Shown here piece by piece: positions 1 through 7,224 of a DNA stretch of 64,000 nucleotides. Location of the stretch: positions 1-64,000 of the forward strand of contig CAYUQI010000002.1 of NCBI GenBank assembly GCA_964446935.1. Direction: 5' to 3'. The stretch's first letter is position 1. Each line of letters starts with the position of its first letter. This DNA comes from UASB124 sp964446935. GTDB lineage: Bacteria > Babelota > Babeliae > Babelales > RVW-14. The position numbers and the translations under genes were made by a program. The notes under the pieces are model-generated. The model was not told the origin of the DNA and did not search any database. It worked only from the letters and a program-made list of their open reading frames with translations.

Positions 1-1437
1 CGAGGAATCTTTGTTATTCACAAACATGCAGCCAGTCACTTGCACTATGACGTGCGCATTGAAATTGATGGTGTTTTAAAATCATGGGCTGTTCCCAAAG
101 GGCCATCCGCCAACCCTGCCGAAAAACATTTGGCAATTCCGACCGATGATCATCCTTATGAATATGCAAAATTTGAAGGGGTGATTCCTCAGGGAAACTA
201 TGGAGCTGGTACTGTTATGATTTGGGATTATGGGACATATCGCAATATCAAAACGAAAGATGACAAACCAGTCCCAATGCATCAATGTTATAGAAATGGA
301 CGCATTGAGGTATGGATGAAGGGTAAAAAGTTACAAGGTGGGTATGCCCTTATTCGAACCAAGCTTGGCGCAGGTAAGCAGTGGTTGTTGTTAAAAATGA
401 ATGATGAGCATGCGGTTCTTTCCGGTAAGCAGTTTCCTCATGAGCATGCGTCAGCAAAAACCGGCCGTACCATGGAACAAATTACCAAGGAGGAGGGGGA
501 CCCGAGTATGAAGAAGGTATCTAAAAAAATAGAAAAAACTATAACCCTTAATCGTCGAACGATACAACTGACCAATACTGAGAAAGTATTATTTCCTGCG
601 ACCAAGATTACCAAGGGTCAACTGATAGATTATTATGTTTGCATTGCTACGTACATGCTTCCTTATGTGAAAAATCGTGCTGTAACGATGCATCGTTTTC
701 CTGATGGTATTCGGGATGAGGGGTTTTATCAAAAGGATATTTCAGAGTATTTCCCTTCATGGATTAAGCGTGTTGTTATTCCTAAAGAAGGTGGCAAAAA
801 TACCTACGTTGTTTGTAATAATGCAGCAACATTGGCATACCTTGCCAATCAGGCATGCATTACGCTACATATTTGGTTGAGTCGAATTGATAAGCTTGAT
901 TATCCCGATCGCATGATTTTTGATTTGGATCCGGGGAACAGTGATTTTACATTGGTGCGCACAACAGCCCGTGAGTTGCATGATCTTTTGGAGGGTCTTG
1001 GATTGAGGTCTTTTGTTATGACAACAGGCTCTCGCGGGGTTCATGTTGTTGTTCCATTAGACCGACGTGCGACATTTGATGAGGTTCGTGTATTTGCGCG
1101 GACTATTTCTGATTATCTAGCACAAAAAAAACCAAAGCAATTGACGACAGAAGCGCGACTCAATAAGCGACGTAGTCGATTATACATTGATGCTAGTCGC
1201 AATGCATTTGCGCAGACGGGTGTTGCTCCTTATTCGGTGAGGGCAAAAGAAGGAGCCTCTGTTGCGACACCTTTGGCATGGGATGAATTAGATAAAATCA
1301 AAACAGCGCAATGCTTTACCATCAAAAGTGTTTTTAAACGGCTTGAAGAAATCGATGATCCATGGCAGGGATTCATCACGTGCAAGCAATCACTCAAAAA
1401 AGCACAGCGAATATTTGAACGAATTAAAAATACATAA
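1..1437 (+). CDS. ligD: LigD-like 3'-phosphoesterase/primase-polymerase (5' partial)
   Basis: The reading frame is open at the window edge, so the true start lies upstream. The first ~140 residues match the LigD 3'-phosphoesterase domain (HKHAASHLHYD, the WAVPKGPS block, then FEGVIPQGNYGAGTV). From about residue 190 on comes the archaeo-eukaryotic primase-type polymerase domain, with the catalytic DLDP motif, TTGSRGVHVVVP, and a C-terminal LYIDASRN...APYSVRAKEGA block. LigD acts in bacterial non-homologous end joining with Ku: the phosphoesterase cleans 3' ends and the polymerase fills gaps. The order phosphoesterase-polymerase is clear, and the ATP-ligase domain that separates them in Pseudomonas-type LigD is absent. 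A ligase could be a separate gene or lie before the phosphoesterase, outside the window. A basic linker of about 40 residues joins the two domains. Confidence 0.88.
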   Translation, partial: RGIFVIHKHAASHLHYDVRIEIDGVLKSWAVPKGPSANPAEKHLAIPTDDHPYEYAKFEGVIPQGNYGAGTVMIWDYGTYRNIKTKDDKPVPMHQCYRNGRIEVWMKGKKLQGGYALIRTKLGAGKQWLLLKMNDEHAVLSGKQFPHEHASAKTGRTMEQITKEEGDPSMKKVSKKIEKTITLNRRTIQLTNTEKVLFPATKITKGQLIDYYVCIATYMLPYVKNRAVTMHRFPDGIRDEGFYQKDISEYFPSWIKRVVIPKEGGKNTYVVCNNAATLAYLANQACITLHIWLSRIDKLDYPDRMIFDLDPGNSDFTLVRTTARELHDLLEGLGLRSFVMTTGSRGVHVVVPLDRRATFDEVRVFARTISDYLAQKKPKQLTTEARLNKRRSRLYIDASRNAFAQTGVAPYSVRAKEGASVATPLAWDELDKIKTAQCFTIKSVFKRLEEIDDPWQGFITCKQSLKKAQRIFERIKNT

Positions 1438-1470
1438 GGATAAGCCTTGACATTGATGACTATTCTATGT

Positions 1471-1510
1471 ATCGTTTCCCCGGAAAAATATATTTTTCCG
1501 GGGAAACGAT
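1471..1510. terminator. 40-bp perfect palindrome, probable bidirectional terminator
   Basis: Bases 1471-1490 are the exact reverse complement of 1491-1510, with no spacer. As RNA this folds into a GC-capped, AU-rich hairpin. It sits between the LigD-like gene and the next gene's ribosome binding site, so a terminator is the simplest reading. No separate U-run follows the stem. Confidence 0.55.
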
Positions 1511-1540
1511 GTTAATCACTCATTGCGAGGAGGCCTATCT

Positions 1541-2002
1541 ATGTTTTTGTTAAAAAAAGTTGTTATGTTTTTACCTGTTGTACTTTCTGTTTCATTGGGC
1601 ATGTGTGCAGAGAAAAAAAATGAAAGTGAAAAAGAGCGTGTACGAAAATGTAGACAGTTTTTTGCCGGTAATTTCAGCAAAAAGAATTATGATCAGATAG
1701 TCGAGAAAATGCAAAATGGCGAACTTGATCTTAGTGGAGAAACTGCAGAAACCTTAGCTCGGATAACACAACAAATAGTTGCATCGTCATCATTGTTTCA
1801 AGGGGTAACTGTTGTTCATTTAGAATGTTGTGGTCTAACAAAAGTTCCAGACTTTGTTTATCATCTTCCAAAACTTAAGAAGTTATATCTTAACGAAAAT
1901 AATTTATCGGATGAAGAAAGGAACTATGTGAATACACAGCTTGCTAGAAAAAAAGTGAAAATAGTTTTTCAAGATTCAAAGAATGTAGATACAAAGCAAT
2001 AA
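1541..2002 (+). CDS. Exported leucine-rich-repeat protein
   Basis: A small protein of 153 residues. The start is taken at ATG 1541 because a strong GAGGAGG lies just upstream; an upstream TTG in frame is less likely. The N-terminus (MFLLKKVVMFLPVVLSVSLG) is a signal peptide ending near MCA-EKK. The C-terminal third has leucine-rich-repeat character: VVHLECCGLTKVPDFV, then LPKLKKLYLNENNLSDEE, which is about two LRR units. LRRs are protein-binding surfaces, and an exported bacterial LRR protein in this setting could interact with host proteins, which is inference. No enzymatic motif is visible. The gene is followed by its own terminator. Confidence 0.7.
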   Translation: MFLLKKVVMFLPVVLSVSLGMCAEKKNESEKERVRKCRQFFAGNFSKKNYDQIVEKMQNGELDLSGETAETLARITQQIVASSSLFQGVTVVHLECCGLTKVPDFVYHLPKLKKLYLNENNLSDEERNYVNTQLARKKVKIVFQDSKNVDTKQ

Positions 2003-2042
2003 AAAATAATTTAGTTGCAAAATTCTATTCCTTCGTTATTGT

Positions 2043-2073
2043 AGGTACCAAATTTTTGGTACCTATCTTTTTT
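2043..2073 (+). terminator. Rho-independent terminator after LRR gene
   Basis: An inverted repeat (AGGTACCA ... TGGTACCT) is followed by a T-rich tail (ATCTTTTTT). It lies 40 bases after the LRR gene stop and before the next gene. Confidence 0.75.
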
Positions 2074-2092
2074 ATGATGAAAGGAATGTAGC

Positions 2093-3037
2093 GTGATAAT
2101 GTCTCGTTTGTCTACCATGAAGAAATGTATGAAGGTATTGTTAGTGACAGGTATTCTTGCCTATGGAAGCAAGCCTTTTGTTTGGGCTGGCAAGAAGGGA
2201 TGTTGTTCATGGAGAAGTAAGGAAAATCCGATTGGGGAATTTTGTGCAACATCTGCTCGTGTATCTCGTAAAATCGCTGAAAATATTGTTAAAGAAGCTA
2301 AAAGTAGCAAATTGCTGAATCCTGCAGACACGCTGAGAACTCTTGAAATAGGCGCCGGTGATGGGGCCATGACGGTGGAATTATTTCGTTTGCTGGAGAG
2401 GGAAAAAGCTGCAAGAACTGTTGGCAGTGTCACTGGTGAAGTCATTGAGGGAAATCCTAGTGATTTTACAAAATTAATTAAAAATTTCACAAAAAACTAT
2501 CAGGAGTTTGCGACCGAAGAAGAAGTTACTATTGATTACAGCGATCCAAAGTGTGTATTGATTAATGGAATTGCTTTCCATGAAGCATGGTTTAATAGCA
2601 AATGGCAATCGAAAAATAATGTCGCTCAATATGATATTGTTTTGTATTCATTACCGAATACCATATTAACTGAGAATGACCTCAAAGATATTTTACCAGA
2701 AGTGCATAAACTGTTAAAACCAGGTGGTCTGTTTATTTATGTATTCAATTGGGGTGCTCGTGGGTGGTTTGAAAAATGGCTCACGTTGAAGGTGCGGTGG
2801 GTGAAGACGTGTGCTTTTTTGGGTGGATGGATACCTACTAAATTAATTCCTGCTCGATTATCGCAGTGGGCAAAGAGTCTTGATACGAGGATTCCAAAAG
2901 AACGCAAAGAATATTATGACAAGATGCAATACTTTGACACATTTATTCAAAACAACTTTACCCCTGTTTTTGCAGATACATTCTTCAATCCGCCGGCACC
3001 ACAACCTATGAGAATCTTTATTGTGAAGAAGAAATAG
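2093..3037 (+). CDS. SAM-dependent methyltransferase with N-terminal hydrophobic segment
   Basis: A class I SAM methyltransferase of 314 residues. Motif I is LEIGAGDGAMTVEL near residue 83, followed by an acidic residue in GEVIEGNP; the later DIVLYSLPN segment and the LLKPGGLFIYVFNW strand match motifs II-IV. The RVSRKIAENIV stretch before motif I resembles phospholipid N-methyltransferases of the PmtA type, so a lipid substrate is possible but unproven. Residues ~10-32 are hydrophobic (MKVLLVTGILAYGSKPFVWA) and look like a signal peptide or anchor, which is odd for a SAM enzyme. AAAGGA at 2080-2085 supports the GTG start at 2093; ATG 2099 is the alternative. It converges with the NDP kinase gene, with only 2 bp between stops. 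Confidence 0.7.
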   Translation: MIMSRLSTMKKCMKVLLVTGILAYGSKPFVWAGKKGCCSWRSKENPIGEFCATSARVSRKIAENIVKEAKSSKLLNPADTLRTLEIGAGDGAMTVELFRLLEREKAARTVGSVTGEVIEGNPSDFTKLIKNFTKNYQEFATEEEVTIDYSDPKCVLINGIAFHEAWFNSKWQSKNNVAQYDIVLYSLPNTILTENDLKDILPEVHKLLKPGGLFIYVFNWGARGWFEKWLTLKVRWVKTCAFLGGWIPTKLIPARLSQWAKSLDTRIPKERKEYYDKMQYFDTFIQNNFTPVFADTFFNPPAPQPMRIFIVKKK

Positions 3038-3039
3038 CG

Positions 3040-3561
3040 CTATTTTATCATTCGATCTGCAAAAAAGAATTTAATTTCACGCTGTGCCGCGTCTGTACTA
3101 TCGGATCCGTGCACAGCGTTTTTTGTTATATCCGTGCCAAATAATTTTCTAATGGTTCCTTCGGTTGCTTTAGCAGGATCGGTGGCGCCCATCAGTTTAC
3201 GCCATTCGGGGATAGCATTTAATTTTTCAATAATCATTACAACGATGGGGCCACTGGACATATAATCGACCAATTGATTAAAGAAAGGTTTGCCTTTATG
3301 CATTTCATAGAATTTTTCAGCATGTTCTCGTTCAAGGGTAACCTTGCGTAGATCAGTGACGGTAAAACCTTCTTGTTCAATACGATCAATAATTTTACCG
3401 GTATAGTGCGCACTGACGGCGTCAGGTTTAATGATGGCCAAGGTGCGTTCAATTGTGTTGGATGGCATGTAGCGTTTTGAATACCAACGATAGCCGATGA
3501 AGGCTACTATCAAAAGAAGACAGGTTCCGAGTAAGGCAACGAACGAATTAATCTTTTTCAT
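3040..3561 (-). CDS. ndk: Nucleoside diphosphate kinase with N-terminal membrane anchor
   Basis: Residues ~38-170 are a complete NDP kinase: ERTLAIIKPDAV at the start of the fold and the active-site NAVHGSDS with the phosphorylated histidine at H151. The enzyme transfers the gamma phosphate between NTPs and NDPs through phosphohistidine. Bacterial NDKs are usually ~140 residues and cytosolic. This one has about 35 extra N-terminal residues with a strong hydrophobic segment (residues 8-23, FVALLGTCLLLIVAFIG) followed by a basic stretch, so it is predicted to be membrane-anchored or exported. Together with the deoxynucleoside kinase at 18.6 kb it fits a nucleotide-scavenging lifestyle. Confidence 0.92.
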   Translation of the reverse strand: MKKINSFVALLGTCLLLIVAFIGYRWYSKRYMPSNTIERTLAIIKPDAVSAHYTGKIIDRIEQEGFTVTDLRKVTLEREHAEKFYEMHKGKPFFNQLVDYMSSGPIVVMIIEKLNAIPEWRKLMGATDPAKATEGTIRKLFGTDITKNAVHGSDSTDAAQREIKFFFADRMIK

Positions 3562-3577
3562 AAAATTCCTCTAAACT

Positions 3578-3617
3578 AAAAAAAGTGACCCGCGAGTTTA
3601 AAACGGATCACTTTTTT
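3578..3617 (-). terminator. Terminator of the histone-like gene
   Basis: The arms GTGACCCG and CGGATCAC pair with one mismatch and are flanked by an A-run on the left and a T-run on the right. On the minus strand the hairpin is followed by seven T, just downstream of the histone-like gene stop at 3637. Confidence 0.75.
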
Positions 3618-3636
3618 AATTCTTGTGCAAAGAATA

Positions 3637-3813
3637 TTATTTGCCGAAAATAACGCGCATTTTCATTCTGCGTGTTGTTTTCTTCGAAGCTTTCTTAGCA
3701 ACTTTCTTGGCTTTCTTTGCCGGTTTTGCTTTCTTAGCTTTCTTGGCTTTCTTGCCTTTTTTGGCAACCTTTTTCTTGGCTACCTTCTTTGCTGCTTTTT
3801 TCTTCTTTGCCAT
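3637..3813 (-). CDS. Small Lys/Ala-rich histone H1-like DNA-binding protein
   Basis: A 58-residue protein read directly from the minus strand. It starts at ATG 3811-3813 with an ideal AAAGGAG upstream and stops at TAA 3637-3639. Nearly half the residues are lysine, arranged as repeating KKA/KKV/AKK units (AKKKKAAKKVAKKK, then KKAKKAKKAKPAKKAKK), and it ends in TTRRMKMRVIFGK. This resembles the C-terminal tail of histone H1 and the chlamydial/bacterial H1-like proteins that condense DNA. No globular domain is present. A role in nucleoid compaction, perhaps linked to developmental stage, is inference from composition. It has its own terminator. The opposite strand shows a Phe/Leu-rich open frame, which is only the shadow of the lysine codons. 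Confidence 0.85.
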   Translation of the reverse strand: MAKKKKAAKKVAKKKVAKKGKKAKKAKKAKPAKKAKKVAKKASKKTTRRMKMRVIFGK

Positions 3814-3873
3814 GTTAGTGGCTCCTTTCTCTAAGGGGTTTCTCCTTTTTACAACGACGACTCATCTCGAGAT

Positions 3874-6522
3874 TTACTCTTTCTTTCTCCCTATTTGAAT
3901 GACGGAAATGAAATCTTTTTTGCAAAGACGCTTTGCTATTTCATTAACATCACTAATACTTATTATAGACAATAATTCTCCCTGTTTGTCAAATAAATTA
4001 AAACTAAGCCCAAGTTTTTTAAGAAAAAGAAATGTTTGAGCAATTTGGGCATTGCTTTCAAAGAGTTCCACTGAAGCAGCAAAGAGCGAGTTTTTTGCTA
4101 AATCCAATTCTTCTTGGCTGATGCCAAAGTGTCCGACATCATCAATGGTTTCCAGGATAAGTTGCTTTGCTTGTTCTGCCTTGTCATTGGTAACTATGGT
4201 CTTAATAAATGCCATGCCAGGTTCTTCACGTGAGCCATACACGAGTGATCCACCTATGGTATAAAACAGCCCACTTTTTTCTCTAAGCTGAAAAAGTCGT
4301 GATGATGGTGTTGTTTGAACACCACCGGTGACAATGGTGTCAAGCAAGGCAAGCGCGTTATATTCAGGGCTTTTGCGTGAAATTGATGGCGCAACAAAAC
4401 CTAAAACAACTTGGTCTCGGTCAAGCGCGAGTGACATCTGTCCGGGGGTGTATGGTTGTAGTGGTGGATAGGTTAGATCTTGAACGGTTGGGCCTTCCCA
4501 TGAAGAAAAATATTTGGTGGTTAAGGCTTGAAGATCGATATCCGTTAGGTCCCCAACAACGATGAGATTTGCCTGATATGGTGAGATAAACTGCTTATAT
4601 GCGTTTTCTAAATCTTTTTTCTTAATTAATTTAATACTCTCTTTAGTTCCGAGTGGATTTTTATGGTACGGATGTTTTTGATAAATGTATTCTTTGGCAA
4701 TTTGATCAAGGAAGTCAATTGGTGAATCCCAGAGTTCATCAAGTTCACTTAGAATTTGATGTTGTGCTTTTTGAATGGAATGTTTATCAAAAGATGGTTT
4801 TTTAATAATGGTTGCAAGAACCTTGAGCGATTTTTCAAAGTCATTATTCATACAACGGAAGGCAATGTTATCGGTGCCGGCTCCCAAATAGATTCCTTGC
4901 GATTCAAGGAGCTTGGCAAATTCATCAGAATCATGTTCCTGGGTTCGGTCGGTAATGGTTCGGAGCAAGAATCCAAAAAGTCCCAGGTGCTTTTCTGGCT
5001 CATATAAATAATTAGCTTTAAAAGTTAATACGCTAATGATTTGAGGGACCGTTGGATTGTTATGGTAAATAACTTCAAGGCCGTTTGGAAGCGTAAACGT
5101 TTGTGGTTTAGGGAATGAAAAATTACTCAAAGGGGGTTGGTTAATGCGGAGAGCCCATTGAGGTTGTTGCACCGGCTCGGTACGTTGATGTTGTTGAAGA
5201 AGATTGTTTTCGAATGATTCTGTTTCAAGATGTAAGGATATAAGCTTTTTAAGATCTTGTGCCGATGCTGGTAATAAATAACCTTTATGCAAGACCGTAG
5301 GGCTAAAATGTTCTCCGAAAAATTCTTGAAGCTGCTTTTTCGTTGTTTGTGCAATCGCGTCTAAATAATTTTCAATGAACGATTCATTGTGTGTTGCTAA
5401 ATATGAATTACCAATGACAAACGCTTGTTTCTCGGTGCTTTCAAGTAATGATGAAAAATCAACCTGTGTTCGTTTTTTGGCGGCATCAAATTCCCATGTA
5501 AGTACTTGTTTTTTTGCTAAATGTTCAAATTCTTCAATAAGAATTTCTTCAATAATACCTGGGTTAGTGTTGTTAGCTGGCCATATGCCTAACGTGAGTA
5601 ACCCTTTTTCGAACAGGTCATAGACGGAACAGTCGATGTCAGAGGCAACCTTTTCTTTATTAACCAATCGCTGGTAGAGGCGAGAACTTTTTCCGACCGA
5701 TAGAATAAGGCTTGCAATGTCTACCAAATGATTTTGCTGTTTTTGTAGCCCTGGAACTTTGTAGGTGTAACAGAACCAAGGGTTGCTTGTCAGACGGTAG
5801 AGCATTGTTGTTCGAGCAACAAGATCATCCTGAAAGCAGAGGCGTCGTTTCGTGTAGTTGGTAGGTGATGGAATAGGGCCAAAATATTGTTCTGCAGTCT
5901 TGAAGACGTCGTCTGGGTTTACGTCCCCAACAACAACGAGTACCGCATTGGCCGGATGGTAATGTCGTTTGTAAAAAGCATAGAGGGCATCACGAGACAG
6001 GCTTGCTAAATCATGAGCTGTACCAATAATGGGATTGCGGTAAGGATGTTCAGGAAATAATCCTGCTATTACCTGTTCAAATAATGCTCCTTGATAATTT
6101 TCTCGATACAGGCGTATCTCTTCGATTACTGTTTTCAGTTCGGATGACAACATTTGAGGATTAAATGTTGCGTTTTGCATACACTCGGCAAGAAGTTCAA
6201 GTGCAACCTGCCATACATGGGATGGAAATCGAAACGTATAACAGGTATAATCTTGAGACGTAAAAGCGTTTGCATCGGCTGTTAGTTTTTGACTAATGAC
6301 ATTGATATCGCTCTCAGAAAGATTTTTAGTTCCCTTAAAAAGCATGTGCTCAATCAGATGCGCCATGCCGCGTTCGTGATGTTCTTCATCTTTTGAGCCA
6401 ACGTTATACCAAAGATGTGTTTCGATTCGTGGAACATGGTGAACTGGTTTGGTAAGAATGGTCAGTCCATTAGCGAGGACTTTTTTGTGAACTTTAAATG
6501 ATGAGGAAGATACTGAAGACAT
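3874..6522 (-). CDS. M16 (insulinase family) zinc peptidase, two-module
   Basis: An 882-residue protein with two M16 modules. The first has the inverted zinc motif HLIEH at residues 55-59 (GMAHLIEHMLFKGT) and the third ligand about 75 residues later in ELKTVIEEIRLY. The second begins near residue 475 (FTLPNGLEVIYHNN) and lacks HxxEH, so it is the usual inactive partner module. There is no signal peptide, although the outer two-module layout resembles the periplasmic PqqL/YhjJ type, so the location is uncertain. The probable role is degradation of peptides or partly unfolded proteins. The gene stands alone between the histone-like gene and the divergent acyltransferase. Confidence 0.9.
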   Translation of the reverse strand: MSSVSSSSFKVHKKVLANGLTILTKPVHHVPRIETHLWYNVGSKDEEHHERGMAHLIEHMLFKGTKNLSESDINVISQKLTADANAFTSQDYTCYTFRFPSHVWQVALELLAECMQNATFNPQMLSSELKTVIEEIRLYRENYQGALFEQVIAGLFPEHPYRNPIIGTAHDLASLSRDALYAFYKRHYHPANAVLVVVGDVNPDDVFKTAEQYFGPIPSPTNYTKRRLCFQDDLVARTTMLYRLTSNPWFCYTYKVPGLQKQQNHLVDIASLILSVGKSSRLYQRLVNKEKVASDIDCSVYDLFEKGLLTLGIWPANNTNPGIIEEILIEEFEHLAKKQVLTWEFDAAKKRTQVDFSSLLESTEKQAFVIGNSYLATHNESFIENYLDAIAQTTKKQLQEFFGEHFSPTVLHKGYLLPASAQDLKKLISLHLETESFENNLLQQHQRTEPVQQPQWALRINQPPLSNFSFPKPQTFTLPNGLEVIYHNNPTVPQIISVLTFKANYLYEPEKHLGLFGFLLRTITDRTQEHDSDEFAKLLESQGIYLGAGTDNIAFRCMNNDFEKSLKVLATIIKKPSFDKHSIQKAQHQILSELDELWDSPIDFLDQIAKEYIYQKHPYHKNPLGTKESIKLIKKKDLENAYKQFISPYQANLIVVGDLTDIDLQALTTKYFSSWEGPTVQDLTYPPLQPYTPGQMSLALDRDQVVLGFVAPSISRKSPEYNALALLDTIVTGGVQTTPSSRLFQLREKSGLFYTIGGSLVYGSREEPGMAFIKTIVTNDKAEQAKQLILETIDDVGHFGISQEELDLAKNSLFAASVELFESNAQIAQTFLFLKKLGLSFNLFDKQGELLSIISISDVNEIAKRLCKKDFISVIQIGRKKE

Positions 6523-6618
6523 TATTTCAAAACCCTTGTCCTTTTTTGCATTCGCGTTATTTTACAACGTAGAGAATTTTTATTGTATCAGCTTTTTTTA
6601 ACATATCAAACTCATGCG

Positions 6619-7218
6619 ATGTTTATGAGATTGTTCAAGCCTATCATCAGAAAAATAAAAAAAGGGAGAATTTTAAGCTTTCTCTTTAAAAATCTTTTGT
6701 ATGCGACAATACGTTTTCTTTTTTGGACATATCGCTTGCGTATTGTACATGCACCGGGAATGAATAAATCATTGGAAGAGCACAAAGGGATTATGTATTT
6801 TTGGCATCAACAAATTGTTAGTGGAATGTTTTTTTTCTTTAAACGACGAGCGCACGGCGCTTGCATTGTGAGCCCAAGTAGTGATGGGAAGTTTGCCGGT
6901 TTTATTTGCCAAAAACTTGGTTTTGATGTTATCTATGGTTCTTCATATAAATCATCAGTGTCGGTTGTACGAAAAGCTTTGGATGAGCTTACAACAACAG
7001 GGCGCTTATGTTTGGTGGGGGATGGCTCTCGAGGTCCAGCATTTCAAGTGCAACCTGGGTTGTTGTATTTGGCAAAGAAGGCGCATGTTCCTTTGATCCA
7101 TATAGAATGTAACCCACAGTGGGCTTTTACATTTAAAAAAAGTTGGGATCAATTTAAGTTTCCACTTCCTTTTAGTAAAATCATCATCACTATTCATGAG
7201 CCGGTGAATATACCATAG
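6619..7218 (+). CDS. Lysophospholipid acyltransferase-like protein (DUF374)
   Basis: About 199 residues. It contains the DUF374/LPLAT pattern: GIMYFWHQQIVSG (acyltransferase His), SPSSDGKFAGFICQKLGF, and GDGSRGPAFQVQPGLLYLAKKAHVPLI, which replaces the usual PDGPRGP. DUF374 proteins are related to the lipid A/phospholipid acyltransferases and are predicted to move acyl chains at the inner membrane. The N-terminus is basic and hydrophobic (LFKNLLYATIRFLFWTY). The start is uncertain because no good ribosome site is visible: TTG 6583, ATG 6619 and ATG 6625 are all in frame, and I chose the first ATG. It lies 6 bp upstream of priA and is probably cotranscribed with it. Confidence 0.72.
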   Translation: MFMRLFKPIIRKIKKGRILSFLFKNLLYATIRFLFWTYRLRIVHAPGMNKSLEEHKGIMYFWHQQIVSGMFFFFKRRAHGACIVSPSSDGKFAGFICQKLGFDVIYGSSYKSSVSVVRKALDELTTTGRLCLVGDGSRGPAFQVQPGLLYLAKKAHVPLIHIECNPQWAFTFKKSWDQFKFPLPFSKIIITIHEPVNIP

Positions 7219-7224
7219 GAATAT

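Noticed and set aside
3623..3898. Plus-strand Phe/Leu/Ala-rich open frames that look like small membrane proteins
   Set aside because: They are antisense to the lysine-repeat gene at 3637-3813, which has an ideal ribosome site and terminator; AAG/AAA codons read backwards give CTT/TTT.
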